Positions 34,905 to 45,835 are shown, counted from the stretch's first letter. The stretch: 64,000 nucleotides of DNA from Microbulbifer donghaiensis (GCF_900129095.1 NZ_FQVA01000002.1:186001-250000), one strand, 5' to 3'. The notes: generated from the sequence alone by a model not told the origin. Numbers and translations are program-made.

Positions 34905-35301
34905 TCCCCGGGGAACAGGGCAGCAGTAAACGCATCCAACAACCCCGAATAGTTACTGCTACTTGGGCGCAGTTTTTATCCCTTCTATCGCAAATGAATT
35001 GCGGAAATGCGGACCGACGCACAGGCTTTGTGCACAGCCGTACCGAACTATTCACAAATTTACTTGAGGGAGACACCCGGTCGGTCGTCTTATCTCAGAG
35101 GCCGGTCATTTGAGCACAAAAACCGGCGCAAAGAACAAACAAAACGCTAAGATTGCGCGGCATTGGCAAAACTTATTGCGCCAGACGTGCAAAGCACGAA
35201 AAAAATCGCGCCAAATAGGCCGATTCAATAGAATGCACCAAAATAAAGCAGGACCGGGACGTCCTGACGGGGCGGGAAAGGACCAAACAAGGTAAACAGC
35301 G
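34905..35301. other. Gap between ECF sigma and fecR genes
   Basis: 397 bases without a supported gene; short frames here have no ribosome site or recognisable product. A small palindrome (AGGAC...GTCCT, near 35250-35266) is present. The gap suggests that fecR has its own promoter, probably recognised by the sigma factor, but no promoter consensus is clear. Confidence 0.55.
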
Positions 35302-36366
35302 GTGAACACAGCGGGCGTACAAAACGTACAAAATGAAGACAGGCTGGACCAGGCATGCGCCTGGATCGCGCGCCTGCGCTCCGACACCGTCAGCGCCGCG
35401 GATCGCCGCGACTTTGCCGCATGGCTAACAGCGTCTGTCGAAAACCGCCACGCATTCGATGAAGTCACGGAACTGTGGGGCGACCTGGGTGCTCTTGCCC
35501 ATATGCCGATTGACGAGCTTTACCCCGAGAGCCGCCCGACCGCTCAATCCTCTACTCAGCCCGGTAAGCACAAAGTGCGCACCTCACCTGGTGGCGCAGT
35601 GGCCGCCGATGGCTGGAACTTCGCCCAGTGGCTGATGGGTGGCGGCCTGGTTGCGGCCTGCCTGGTCGTGACCCTCTGGGTCGGCAACCAGTGGCTGACC
35701 GGTAACAAGGTCCGCGAACAGTCGTTTATTACCCAGGTTGGCGAAACCCGAACCGTAACCCTGGCCGACGGCTCCCAGATTCAGCTCAACACCAATACCG
35801 AATTACACGTGGCCTTCAGCCGCGAAGAGCGCCGCACCCAACTGGTGCGCGGTGAGGCCTACTTCGACGTAGCCCGCCAGACGGCCCGCCCCTTTACCGT
35901 TGCGGCGGGCAAGGCCAACATCCGCGTCCTGGGTACAGAGTTCAATGTGGAACGCAATCCTGACAGCACCCGTGTATCGGTAACCGGCGGCGTCGTATCA
36001 GTCAGCGAGGCCGAAAGCGCGCCGGGGCTGCAACCAGAGTCGGTCAAGCTGGTGAAGAACCAGAAAGTCAGCGTTTCCAGCGGCGGCCTGAGCGCTGTAG
36101 GTCGCACCTCCACAGAGGAAGCTCTCGACTGGACCCGCGGCGTACTGGTTTTCGAGCAGACCCCACTGGCGGAAGCACTCGTAGAGTTGAACCGCTACCT
36201 TAAGGTTCCCGCCGAAGCCGACCCCAGTGTGCGCGACCAGCTGCTGTCCGGCACCTTCGAGCTCTCCGACCCGGACAACACCCTGAAAGCCATATCAACG
36301 GCACTGAACCTGCACCAGGACCACAGCGATCCTAACCTGACTCTCTTGTCTCCCAAGCGCAACTAA
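35302..36366 (+). CDS. FecR-family anti-sigma/transducer protein
   Basis: 354-residue single-pass inner-membrane protein that holds the ECF sigma factor and relays the receptor signal. The N-terminal FecR_N region (RLDQACAWIARLRSDTVSAADRRDFAAWLTAS) binds sigma. A membrane helix (WLMGGGLVAACLVVTLWVG) is near residues 110-130. The periplasmic FecR domain contains TRTVTLADGSQIQLNTNTELHV and GEAYFDVARQTARPFTV, then a C-terminal STN-like region (LAEALVELNRYLKVPAEAD). The start is a GTG at 35302. Followed by the receptor with a matching N-terminal signalling domain. Confidence 0.93.
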   Translation: MNTAGVQNVQNEDRLDQACAWIARLRSDTVSAADRRDFAAWLTASVENRHAFDEVTELWGDLGALAHMPIDELYPESRPTAQSSTQPGKHKVRTSPGGAVAADGWNFAQWLMGGGLVAACLVVTLWVGNQWLTGNKVREQSFITQVGETRTVTLADGSQIQLNTNTELHVAFSREERRTQLVRGEAYFDVARQTARPFTVAAGKANIRVLGTEFNVERNPDSTRVSVTGGVVSVSEAESAPGLQPESVKLVKNQKVSVSSGGLSAVGRTSTEEALDWTRGVLVFEQTPLAEALVELNRYLKVPAEADPSVRDQLLSGTFELSDPDNTLKAISTALNLHQDHSDPNLTLLSPKRN

Positions 36367-36498
36367 GTTATAAAAGCCGCTTGGGCGATCGTTTATTGTA
36401 CAGCCGCTGTACGCCCGCCCGACAACAACACTGAAATACAACAAAGTGTCCCGCGCAGCGTCGCGTGAGGGCATCATTGGCGAAACGGGCACACTCCA

Positions 36499-39396
36499 TT
36501 GATTTCTCGGCACCGGGCCTCACTGTCGCTAGCGACTTTGCTGCTGCTCTCTGAAGGAGCCGTTGCCGCCTGCCCGAATTCCGGTGTCCACCTGCCCGCC
36601 GGCAACCTGGAGCGGGCACTGATAACGCTGGGTCGCGAGTGCAAGTTCTCGGTATTGGTACAGACCTCCTCCGCCGCGAGCTATAACCTGCCGGAGAAAA
36701 TCCTCGACAGCGAGAACGGTGAGTTCGAGCAGGCCCTGCAACAGTTACTGCGGGGTTCACCCTTTACCTATGAACGCGTTGGACCCAGTGCCGTCGCGGT
36801 ACTGACCCGCCCCGCCGAAGCGGAAGACGATACTGAAGCCCTGCCGGCACACACCGAAGAAATCACCGTTACCGGCCAAAGTCTTACCGGCAGTCACCTG
36901 CGCCACCTGCAGCTGGACAGCTACGCCCCTATCGACGTACTGGCTCAGCCGGAACTGGAGATTACCGGCGCCCAGACGATTGCCGAACTGCTGAAATTCC
37001 TGCCTGCTGTTTCCGGCAACTCCACGAGCACCTCGGTCAGCAACGGTGGCGACGGCACCGCCACGGTGACACTGCGCGGCCTGCCCGCCAGCAATACCCT
37101 GGTGCTGATCAATGGTCGCCGAATCGTCAGCAATGGCTTTGGTGGCGAAGCTGCCGACCTGAATACAATCCCGCTTTCGGCCGTGGACCGCGTCGAGATC
37201 CTCAAGGATGGCGCCTCTGCCGTTTACGGTTCAGATGCCATTGCTGGAGTGGTCAACATTATCCTGCGCCGCGACTTCGAAGGGCTGTCCCTGAACAGTT
37301 ATTACGGCCAGGCCCAGCGCGGTGATCAACAGACGGAATCCCACCACATCACCTGGGGCAAAAACGGCGAGCGCGGCCACCTGATGCTGAGCCTGGCCCA
37401 CTACAGCCAGGGCGCCCTGATGAGCCGCGACCGTGAATTGTCCGCATCCGCCGACAATCGCCCCCGCGGCGGCACCGATCAGCGTTCTTCCGCATCCCCT
37501 GAAGGATTTATCGCCCTGGACGGGGGCGAGATTCTCACCAATGCCGAAAATGACGGTTACCGGCAGTGGTCTTCGGATGACCGTTACGACTACCGCGAAT
37601 ACACCTCAGCGGTAGTGCCGTCTCAGCGACACTCAGCCTACCTGGAAGGCAATCTGGACCTGGGCGAGAACACGCTCGCTTTCGTCGAGGCCATGGGCAT
37701 CCGTACGTCTGCCAAGACCACGATGGCGCCGACGCCGGTTTTCACCCGCTTTGACAATGGCGACCTGACTATCGCCGCTGACAACGTCTACAACCCTTTC
37801 GGTGAAGAGGTCGTCGACGTGCGCAAACGAGTGCTGGAGCTCGGCCCGCGCATTCAGAAGAATCGCACTGAAACCTGGCGCCTTAACTCCGGCCTGAAAG
37901 GTATGTGGGACAGCTGGGAATGGGAACTGACTGCAGCCTTCCACTACACCCGCGCGTCCGAGAGCCTGAACAACCTGATCGACCCCCTGGCCCTGTCACG
38001 CAGCCTGAAAGGTCCGGAAATCTGCGACCCGAATACTGGCTGCGTCGCGACCGACCTGCTGGGGCCGAGCGGCAGTATCGATGCCGCTCAGCTCGACTTC
38101 ATCCGCGGCGGAAGCGTGGTCGAAGGAACAACTCGCATGTCGTCGCTGACCTATATCGTCAACGGCCCCCTGGGAAGCAACTATGCCGGTGATGTGCTCG
38201 CCGCCGCGGGCGCGGAGTTCCGCCGGGAAACCATCGACTTTCGCTCCAATGACGCGGGCGGGCTTTCCTTTATCGGCGGACACGCTTCGGGTTCAGCCGA
38301 GGGCGATCGCGTTATCGGCGAGGCTTTCGCAGAAATATCTGTACCGCTGGCGGAAGACAGCCTGTGGCTCGACGGCGCGATGCGCTTTTCCGATTACAGT
38401 GATTTCGGTCATACCGCCAATCCCAAACTGGCACTTCGCTGGCGCCCATCACCGTCGATGATGGTGCGCGCGAGCTATGCAACCGGCTTCAAGGCGCCGA
38501 CACTGATCGATATGAACCAGAGCGGCTACCAGAGCCAGGAGTATCTGTTCGATCCCTGCACGCGCAGTGACGCCAATACCCTGCCCGGCTGCCGCGGCCA
38601 GGCCGATGTCGCGCGAATTCAGTACCTGACGGAATTCGGCGGCAACCCGAACCTGCAACCGGAAACCTCGGATAACCGCTCGCTGGGCCTGGTATGGACA
38701 CCACGACGCTTGCAGGGATTCAGTGCAACGCTGGACCTGTTCGATATCCGCCAGAACGACGTTATCGATACCAGCCCGCAATATCTGATCGATAAAAATG
38801 CTTATTCGGCCCTGTTTACCGACCGGGTACTGCGCGACGACAGTGGCGACATCACCAAAATCTTCGCGACGCGCCTGAATATCGGCGCGCGCGAGGTAAG
38901 CGGCTACGACCTGACACTGCGCTACGAACACAACTCCGCAGAGATCGGCCAGCTGCGCTGGTCGCTGAACGGCAGCCACATGCGGCACTACCTGAACCAG
39001 GCCGCACCGGGCTCACCCGAGGAAGACCTAGCCGGCACCTTTGTCGACGCAGCGAGTGGCGGTGCCGGGTCACTCCCTCAATGGAAAGCCAACACCGGCG
39101 TCTACTGGCACAAAGGACGCTGGGAAGGCGGCTATACCGTTCACTATGTCAGCGAATTGGAAGAATCCTTTACGCTCAATGAAAAGCGCGTGACGCGCAA
39201 AATTAACAGCTGGTCAAGCCACGACCTGCAACTCGCCTACGCACTCCCCCTGGGGCTCCGATTTGCCGTTGGCATCGACAACCTGCTCGACCGGGATCCT
39301 CCTTTTGCCGCCACCGCGTTTAACGACAATTTTGACGGCCGCACTTACGATCTCAGCGGCCGCTACTGGTATACCACGCTGGCGTATAATCTCTAA
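36499..39396 (+). CDS. TonB-dependent receptor with N-terminal signalling (STN) domain
   Basis: 965-residue outer-membrane transporter and signal transducer. A TTG at 36499 starts a signal peptide (MISRHRASLSLATLLLLSEG). The STN domain (VHLPAGNLERALITLGREC, to about residue 95) contacts FecR. A TonB box-like ITVTGQSL is near residue 125. The plug has LRGLPASNTLVLINGRRI and EILKDGASAVYGSDAIAGVVNI, followed by a 22-strand barrel ending in WYTTLAYNL. Together with the ECF sigma and FecR genes it forms a surface-signalling trio. The ligand is unknown; the plug type is common in marine carbohydrate or peptide receptors as well as iron receptors. It ends in Leu rather than the usual Phe. Confidence 0.93.
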   Translation: MISRHRASLSLATLLLLSEGAVAACPNSGVHLPAGNLERALITLGRECKFSVLVQTSSAASYNLPEKILDSENGEFEQALQQLLRGSPFTYERVGPSAVAVLTRPAEAEDDTEALPAHTEEITVTGQSLTGSHLRHLQLDSYAPIDVLAQPELEITGAQTIAELLKFLPAVSGNSTSTSVSNGGDGTATVTLRGLPASNTLVLINGRRIVSNGFGGEAADLNTIPLSAVDRVEILKDGASAVYGSDAIAGVVNIILRRDFEGLSLNSYYGQAQRGDQQTESHHITWGKNGERGHLMLSLAHYSQGALMSRDRELSASADNRPRGGTDQRSSASPEGFIALDGGEILTNAENDGYRQWSSDDRYDYREYTSAVVPSQRHSAYLEGNLDLGENTLAFVEAMGIRTSAKTTMAPTPVFTRFDNGDLTIAADNVYNPFGEEVVDVRKRVLELGPRIQKNRTETWRLNSGLKGMWDSWEWELTAAFHYTRASESLNNLIDPLALSRSLKGPEICDPNTGCVATDLLGPSGSIDAAQLDFIRGGSVVEGTTRMSSLTYIVNGPLGSNYAGDVLAAAGAEFRRETIDFRSNDAGGLSFIGGHASGSAEGDRVIGEAFAEISVPLAEDSLWLDGAMRFSDYSDFGHTANPKLALRWRPSPSMMVRASYATGFKAPTLIDMNQSGYQSQEYLFDPCTRSDANTLPGCRGQADVARIQYLTEFGGNPNLQPETSDNRSLGLVWTPRRLQGFSATLDLFDIRQNDVIDTSPQYLIDKNAYSALFTDRVLRDDSGDITKIFATRLNIGAREVSGYDLTLRYEHNSAEIGQLRWSLNGSHMRHYLNQAAPGSPEEDLAGTFVDAASGGAGSLPQWKANTGVYWHKGRWEGGYTVHYVSELEESFTLNEKRVTRKINSWSSHDLQLAYALPLGLRFAVGIDNLLDRDPPFAATAFNDNFDGRTYDLSGRYWYTTLAYNL

Positions 39397-39685
39397 ACGC
39401 GACTCGCCCGCGCAAAAAAACGTTAAATTTTCCCGCCATTCATTCGACTTTCACTGATCGCAAAGCGGTTGCTTTGCCGACACAAAATTCTCTTGCGCGC
39501 CACACTTACGCGAACAAACTGAAGTGCACAAACGTACCAATAGACGCCCAATTGTTCGCTCGATCCGTTGACTGATGAAAAAATGTTCTAGTGTTTTAGC
39601 AAGCCTCTGTTGATAGTAGTTTGCAGTTGTCAGGGAGGGCACTGCCGCATTCGGCGTTTTGAACCGGTATCAGGAGAGGTATACC

Positions 39686-42457
39686 ATGGACAGATCCCGT
39701 CTATCCCGGGCAATTAAGGGCGCAATCGCTGCCACGGCCGTTTCCACCAGTTTTGCTACTTTGTCGTTTGCTCAGGAAGTGGAGGAAGTTGTCGTCACTG
39801 GTACACGCATTCAGCGCGCTACCGACGCCCAAAGTGCGACTCCGATCAGTGTATTTGACGCCGCCGCACTGGAAGCATCCGGCCAGACTACGCTGGAGGA
39901 CTTCCTGCAGGAAGTGCCATCCATGACCGGTGGTCAATTGGGTTCAACGGTCAACAACGGCAACCCCGGCCTCGCAACCGTGTCACTGCGCGGCCTCGGC
40001 TCATCGCGAACCCTGGTCCTCATGAACGGACGGCGCCTGAGCTCCTCCGGCCCCTCCACCGGCGTGGTAGACCTGAACACCATCCCGACTACCGCGATTG
40101 AACGTGTCGAAATTCTCCGCGACGGCGCCTCCACCATTTACGGTTCCGACGCCATTGCCGGCGTTATCAACATCATCACCAAGAAAAATTTCGAAGGTGC
40201 GGAGGTCAGGTTTGACGCGGGCACCTCGCAGGAAAATGACGGCCAGGAATATCTCGCAGCCTGGACATTCGGTACTAGCGGGGACGACGGGCACGTAATG
40301 CTGAACGTGCAGTACACCAAGCGTCAGGATATTTTCCAGGGCGACCGCAAATTTTCCGATTGTCCCCTGTTCGAATCCGGCGATCAGGTATTGTGCGGCG
40401 GCAGTGGCACGACCACTCCCGCGCGATTCTTTATCCCCAGCGAAGATGCCGGCCTGATAGTCGATCCGATCACCGGAGATGTACGCCTCTTTGACACGGC
40501 CCGCGACGGATTCAATTTTGCCGAAGTCAGCTACCTAGTTACGCCGCAGGAAGTGGTGACCTTTTACGGCTATGGGCAACAACAACTCTGGGACTGGAAG
40601 GACTTTACGACCTTCGAAACCTTCGGCGAAATACTCTATGCCAACCGCCAGTCCGATCAGCTGCTGGCCGCGGAAGGCACCTTCTTCCAGCCGACCGCGC
40701 CCGCGAGCAACCCGGGCAATCCCACCGGTGAGGATGCGATTATCGCCAGGCGCCTTGCCGAGACCGGCGGCCGCTCGTTCAACCAGGACCTCAACATGTG
40801 GCGCGGCGTTGTCGGCTTCATGGGCGAATTCTGTAACGAGTGGACCTGGGATATTTCCTACAACTACGCCCGCTGGATCGACTCCCAGATAGATCGCGGC
40901 CGTGCCAACCCCGGCCGCTTCACCACTATCCTCGACCCGGACCTCTGTGCCGACGACGAAGAATGCTCCGCGGCAGCCGATGCGGCCGGCGCAACCGCAT
41001 GGAATCCGTTTGTCTCCGGTACCTTCACCCAGCCCTGGCAGGACTATGCCCTGGTAACCAACTCGCCGGTGGAGAAAGCCACACTGAACAGCCTGCAAGC
41101 CAACATCGTCGGCGACTTCTATGGCTGGTCAATGCCCAACACCAGCGAAGCAGTCCAGTGGGCTGCAGGCTACGAACGTCGCCGGGAGCGCACCGAGACA
41201 ACCGTGGACGGCGCTGCCGCCCTGGGACAGATTTACTTCGTCAGTGGCGTAAACTGGGGCGGTGCCTACGACGTGGATGAGGTTTATGGCGAGGTACGCC
41301 TGCCGATCATGGAAGGCTGCGACTGGGCCGATTTGCTCGCAGTGGAAGCCTCCTTCCGCTATTCCGACTACGACAATATTGGCAGCCACACTGTTTGGGC
41401 GGGTGTCGTCGACTGGGCACCCATAGAGCAACTGCGCTTCCGTGGCACCTACGCCGAGGGCTTCCGGGCGCCGGGACTGGACGACCTGTTCCTGCCGCCC
41501 ACCCAGTCCGCAGAGACCTACACGGACCCCTGTGTGAACTGGGGCGGCAGCTCCGACCCGAACGTGCGGGCCAACTGCGCCGCCGACGGGCTGCCACCGG
41601 ACTTCGAGCTGGGCAGCTCCCAGGCCACCGGCCTGTTCGGCGGCAACCCGGACCTGGACCCAGAGACATCCGAGAGCTGGACCTTCGGCATCGTCTGGAC
41701 ACCCACTTTCGTCGAGGACCTGAGCTTCACGATGGACTATTGGAGAATCAAGATTGAGGACGCCATCGGCACCTTCAATACCAATACCATCGTCAGCAAT
41801 TGCTACACCAGCCCAAATTTCAGCTCGCCGTCGTGCGACCTGATCACCGGCGCCGGGGCTGTCGGTGTGGCACCGCTGCCCACCGCACCCACCCGCCGCG
41901 CCCGAGACTTCACTATCGCCGGCCAGCTGCTGAACGGCCAGAACATCTCTACCTTCGAGACCGATGGCGTGGATCTGGGCGCGGACTACAGCATGGAGCT
42001 GGGCCCGGGAACATTCACCTTCAGCGGCAGCGCCACTTGGCTGCATGAATGGAAGTTTCAGGCCAGTGAGTTCGAACCGGAGGTAGATCTGGCGGGCAAA
42101 TTCGGCGTCGACCCGGTAACCACGCGGATCGCAGCCTTTCCCGAATGGAAGATCTACACCAGCTTCGACTATGAATACGACTGCTGGGGAGCCACCACTA
42201 TCGTGCGGATGGAAGGCGACGTGGACGATGTGAATCCCCGCGACACCGACCTGGCCACCCACGTGGACACCACCTGGTATATGGATTTCAACTTCCGCTA
42301 CTTCCGCTGGGAAGGCATCACCATCGCTGGAGGCATCCGCAATATGTGGAACCAGCAGCCGCCCTACGTCACCAACAACGATGACATGAACACACTGCCG
42401 CTGAGCTACGATACTGTCGGACGCTTCTATTACGGCAGCGTGACCTTCAAGTTCTGA
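39686..42457 (+). CDS. TonB-dependent receptor (no signalling domain)
   Basis: 923-residue outer-membrane transporter. The ATG at 39686 follows CAGGAGAGG and starts a signal peptide (MDRSRLSRAIKGAIAATAVS) cleaved near SFAQEVEE. A TonB box (EEVVVTGTRI) follows directly, then the plug with LRGLGSSRTLVLMNGRRL and VEILRDGASTIYGSDAIAGVINI. The barrel has long extracellular loops with cysteine pairs and ends in YGSVTFKF, with the C-terminal Phe needed by the Bam complex. Similar in plan to the next two receptors. Substrate not predictable. A GC-rich hairpin follows. Confidence 0.93.
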   Translation: MDRSRLSRAIKGAIAATAVSTSFATLSFAQEVEEVVVTGTRIQRATDAQSATPISVFDAAALEASGQTTLEDFLQEVPSMTGGQLGSTVNNGNPGLATVSLRGLGSSRTLVLMNGRRLSSSGPSTGVVDLNTIPTTAIERVEILRDGASTIYGSDAIAGVINIITKKNFEGAEVRFDAGTSQENDGQEYLAAWTFGTSGDDGHVMLNVQYTKRQDIFQGDRKFSDCPLFESGDQVLCGGSGTTTPARFFIPSEDAGLIVDPITGDVRLFDTARDGFNFAEVSYLVTPQEVVTFYGYGQQQLWDWKDFTTFETFGEILYANRQSDQLLAAEGTFFQPTAPASNPGNPTGEDAIIARRLAETGGRSFNQDLNMWRGVVGFMGEFCNEWTWDISYNYARWIDSQIDRGRANPGRFTTILDPDLCADDEECSAAADAAGATAWNPFVSGTFTQPWQDYALVTNSPVEKATLNSLQANIVGDFYGWSMPNTSEAVQWAAGYERRRERTETTVDGAAALGQIYFVSGVNWGGAYDVDEVYGEVRLPIMEGCDWADLLAVEASFRYSDYDNIGSHTVWAGVVDWAPIEQLRFRGTYAEGFRAPGLDDLFLPPTQSAETYTDPCVNWGGSSDPNVRANCAADGLPPDFELGSSQATGLFGGNPDLDPETSESWTFGIVWTPTFVEDLSFTMDYWRIKIEDAIGTFNTNTIVSNCYTSPNFSSPSCDLITGAGAVGVAPLPTAPTRRARDFTIAGQLLNGQNISTFETDGVDLGADYSMELGPGTFTFSGSATWLHEWKFQASEFEPEVDLAGKFGVDPVTTRIAAFPEWKIYTSFDYEYDCWGATTIVRMEGDVDDVNPRDTDLATHVDTTWYMDFNFRYFRWEGITIAGGIRNMWNQQPPYVTNNDDMNTLPLSYDTVGRFYYGSVTFKF

Positions 42458-42466
42458 TCCCCTTCG

Positions 42467-42492
42467 CCCCGCCCTTCCGGGCGGGGCATCTT
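42467..42492 (+). terminator. Hairpin terminator after receptor 2
   Basis: CCCCGCCC (42467-42474) and GGGCGGGG (42479-42486) enclose TTCC, followed by CATCTTT. A strong stem with a short U tract, 10 bases after the stop. Confidence 0.7.
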
Positions 42493-42714
42493 TCCCCACT
42501 CCCAGCCCACGATTGGTTATTTTTCAACCAAAACAACCTCCCCAACCTGACATTACGAAGAATTGGAAAAAAAGTTGCGATTTCTTTGAGGGATCCCTGC
42601 GCCCGCCCGTCATTACCTTTGTTGGGAGGGAAGTGGCCGCTTGGGGGTAGCCATTTCCACAATCGCCATTCAAGGCAAAAGACTATAAATCCAACGATCA
42701 AGAGAGGATTTACA

Positions 42715-45702
42715 ATGAAAAAGAACCTCCTGTCTGTAGCTGTTAAAGGCGCTCTGGGCCTGACCGCAGCTGCAATCATGGTTCCGGCTATGCCCGCCTT
42801 CGCTCAGCAAGACGCGGAAATGGTGGAAGAGGTTGTAGTTACCGGTTCGCGTATTCAGCGCGACGCCAACGAAACAAGCGTTAGCCCGGTAACTTCTGTA
42901 AATGCGGAAGACTTCAAGGCAACTGGTGTTGTCCGTGTTGAAGATCTGCTCAACGACCTGCCGCAAGTAGCAGCCACTCAGACCGCAGGCCAGGCCAACG
43001 GCGCAACCGGTACTGCCACTGTGGACCTGCGTGGCCTGGGCGCCCAGCGCACCTTGGTGCTGATCGACGGTCGCCGCATGCCGGCTGGCTCTCCGATTGC
43101 TGGCGGCGGCTCTGCTGACCTGAACCAGATTCCGGGCGCACTGGTAGAACGAGTAGAAGTACTCACCGGCGGTGCATCCGCAGCTTACGGCTCCGACGCG
43201 ATCGCTGGCGTTGTGAACTTCGTCATGATGGACGACTTCGAAGGCGTTCGCTTCGAAACCCAGACCAGCGTCTATCAGCACAACAACGACAACAGCGACA
43301 TGCAGGATCTGGTTACTGGCAGCGGCTTTGACGTCGCCGATGGCAGCGTAACCGACGGCGAAATCAACGATTTCTCCATGATCATGGGTGCCAACCTGGA
43401 CAGCGGCCGCGGTAACGTTACCGCCTACGCCAACTACCGTAAGATCGACGCTGTTCTGCAGTCCGACCGCGACTACAGCGGCTGTGCACTGGGCGTCAGG
43501 ACTCCGCCGAAATCAACCGTTACCGGCGTTCCAACCTCTGCCGATCTGAGCGATCGCTGTGGCGGCTCCGCTACTATGCCCACAGGCCTGTTCACTCCTT
43601 TTGATGGCGCCAACTACTACACCGTTTCCGGTGATCAGTTCGTACCTTGGGATGGCAGCCTCTTCAACTACGGACCGCTGAACTACTTCCAGCGCCCGGA
43701 TGAACGCTGGACTATGGGTGTATTCGGTCATTACGACATCAACGAAAACGCTACCGCCTACACTCAGCTGTCTTATGCTGACGACCGCACTGTTGCGCAG
43801 ATCGCACCGTCCGGTAACTTCTTCGTTACCGACAGCATCAGCTGTGACAACCCGCTGCTGTCCGCGCAACAGCGCGACACCATCTGTGGTGGACTGGGCG
43901 CCGGCGAGAGTGTTCCCTATTACATCGGCCGTCGTAACGTAGAAGGCGGTCCGCGTCAGGACGACCTGCGTCACACCAGCTTCCGCGGCGTATTCGGTGT
44001 ACGCGGCGACATCAATGAGACCTGGTCTTACGATGCCTACGCCCAGTACGCTGAAGTAAGCATGGAAGAGACCTATCTCAACGACATGTCCGGGACTCGC
44101 ATCATCCGCGCACTGGATGTGGTTACCGATAACCGTTTGGACAGCGACGGTAATCCGCTCGCAGCATCTTACGGCCAGCCGGTATGTCAATCCGTCCTCG
44201 ATGGATCCGATCCGACCTGTGTGCCCTGGAACATCTTCCAGGAAGGCGGCGTGACCCCGGAAGCCCTCGATTACCTGATTCTGCCGCTGTTCGCACGCGG
44301 TACTACTGAGCAGGAAATCTACTCTGCGTACGTAACCGGTGACCTCACTGACTACGGCGTGAAACTGCCGACCGCCGATAGCGGCGTCGCGGTAGTAATG
44401 GGTGCTGAAACTCGCCGCGAGGCGCTGAACTTCAGCCCCGACAGTGGCTTCCAGTCCGGCGACGGCGCAGGCCAGGGCGGCCCGACCAAGCCAGTCAGCG
44501 GCTCCCTGAGCGTGAAGGAATTCTTCACCGAAGCCAATATTCCGCTGGTAAGCGGCATGACTGGTGCCGAGTACGCTGGTCTGGAAGTAGCCTATCGCTA
44601 CTCCGACTATGACACTGGCGTCACCACCGACACCTACAAGTTCGGTCTGGACTGGCAGCCGGTTTCCGACCTGCGCGTCCGCGCCAGCTTCCAGTCTGCC
44701 GTTCGTCACGCCAATATTCGTGAACTGTTCACCGGCCAGGGTATCGCCCTGTTTGACATGAGCAGCGATCCCTGTGGCGGCGCAGCACCTTCGGCAAGTT
44801 TGGAAGAATGTGCGCTGACCGGCGTAACTGCAGCTCAGTACGGCAGCATTCCGAACTCTCCGGCGGGCCAGTACAACTACCTGCAGGGCGGTAACCCCGA
44901 CCTGGCTCCGGAAGAATCCGAAACTATTTCTGCCGGATTCGTATTCACTCCGAGCTTTGTTGAAGGCCTGAGCGTGAGCCTGGACTACTTCAATATCGAA
45001 GTGACCGAAGCCATTAGCTTCGTAGATCCGCAAACCATCATCAGTCAGTGCATGGCGACCGGCGATGCAGCCCTGTGTGGTGCGATCAACCGCGGGCCAA
45101 ACGGCAACCTGTGGATTGGCGATGCAAACGTTGTTTCCACCAACACTAACATCGGTTTCTTCGAAACTTCCGGTATCGATATCAACGCCAATTACGGCTT
45201 TGATCTCGCTTCCATGGGCTCTGTGGACCTGAACTTCATCGCCACTTACCTGACCAAGTGGGATCAGCAGGAGATTCCGGGCGCTGAAGTGGAAGACTGC
45301 GTTGGCCAGTGGGGCGGTTCCTGTGGTACTCCTACCCCGGAATTCGTCAGCACCCTGCGCGCGACCTGGGCCACTCCGGTCGGTGTTGACGTGACCGCCG
45401 CCTGGCGTCACATCAGCGAAGCTAACGACCTCAACACCATCGGTGTTAAGGATGTTAACGACGTAGTCCACACTGTTGACGTGAACCAGGACTTCGATGC
45501 GATGAACTACCTCGATCTGTCTGCCGCTTGGGCAGCCAGCGAGACCGTAGTGATTCGCGGTGGTATCAGCAATGTTACCGACGAAGAGCCGCCGCTGACC
45601 GCGAATGCTGGTGCCGGCATCTACGGAAACGGCAACACCTTCCCGGGCGTCTACGACTCTCTGGGTCGCTATGCCTTCCTGGGCATGACTGTAGACTTCT
45701 AA
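42715..45702 (+). CDS. TonB-dependent receptor, likely highly expressed
   Basis: 995-residue outer-membrane transporter. The ATG at 42715 has AGAGAGGA upstream and starts MKKNLLSVAVKGALGLTAAA, cleaved near AFAQQDAE. TonB box EEVVVTGSRI; plug motifs LRGLGAQRTLVLIDGRRM and VEVLTGGASAAYGSDAIAGVVNF. Ends LGMTVDF with C-terminal Phe. Codon choice (many GGT, GTT, CGT, AAC, CTG) differs from neighbours and suggests strong expression. A textbook terminator follows the stop, so it is probably a single-gene unit. The sulfotransferase gene begins right after that terminator. Confidence 0.93.
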   Translation: MKKNLLSVAVKGALGLTAAAIMVPAMPAFAQQDAEMVEEVVVTGSRIQRDANETSVSPVTSVNAEDFKATGVVRVEDLLNDLPQVAATQTAGQANGATGTATVDLRGLGAQRTLVLIDGRRMPAGSPIAGGGSADLNQIPGALVERVEVLTGGASAAYGSDAIAGVVNFVMMDDFEGVRFETQTSVYQHNNDNSDMQDLVTGSGFDVADGSVTDGEINDFSMIMGANLDSGRGNVTAYANYRKIDAVLQSDRDYSGCALGVRTPPKSTVTGVPTSADLSDRCGGSATMPTGLFTPFDGANYYTVSGDQFVPWDGSLFNYGPLNYFQRPDERWTMGVFGHYDINENATAYTQLSYADDRTVAQIAPSGNFFVTDSISCDNPLLSAQQRDTICGGLGAGESVPYYIGRRNVEGGPRQDDLRHTSFRGVFGVRGDINETWSYDAYAQYAEVSMEETYLNDMSGTRIIRALDVVTDNRLDSDGNPLAASYGQPVCQSVLDGSDPTCVPWNIFQEGGVTPEALDYLILPLFARGTTEQEIYSAYVTGDLTDYGVKLPTADSGVAVVMGAETRREALNFSPDSGFQSGDGAGQGGPTKPVSGSLSVKEFFTEANIPLVSGMTGAEYAGLEVAYRYSDYDTGVTTDTYKFGLDWQPVSDLRVRASFQSAVRHANIRELFTGQGIALFDMSSDPCGGAAPSASLEECALTGVTAAQYGSIPNSPAGQYNYLQGGNPDLAPEESETISAGFVFTPSFVEGLSVSLDYFNIEVTEAISFVDPQTIISQCMATGDAALCGAINRGPNGNLWIGDANVVSTNTNIGFFETSGIDINANYGFDLASMGSVDLNFIATYLTKWDQQEIPGAEVEDCVGQWGGSCGTPTPEFVSTLRATWATPVGVDVTAAWRHISEANDLNTIGVKDVNDVVHTVDVNQDFDAMNYLDLSAAWAASETVVIRGGISNVTDEEPPLTANAGAGIYGNGNTFPGVYDSLGRYAFLGMTVDF

Positions 45703-45735
45703 TTCTAAGTAGTTAGATTAGAATTTCAGTCAAGA

Positions 45736-45767
45736 AGCGCGGCGGAGTTTTCCGCCGCGCTTTTTTT
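45736..45767 (+). terminator. Rho-independent terminator after receptor 3
   Basis: GCGCGGCGGA (45737-45746) pairs with TCCGCCGCGC (45751-45760) around a 4-base loop, followed by seven T residues. Confidence 0.95.
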
Positions 45768-45835
45768 ATCCAGCAAAATTGTTACAAGGACACATCAAGG
45801 CGATATAGTTACCTGTAGCAATAGTCCCAACATTA

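Noticed and set aside
43513-45471. 652-codon minus-strand frame inside receptor 3
   Set aside because: Antisense shadow; the plus strand encodes a canonical TonB receptor.
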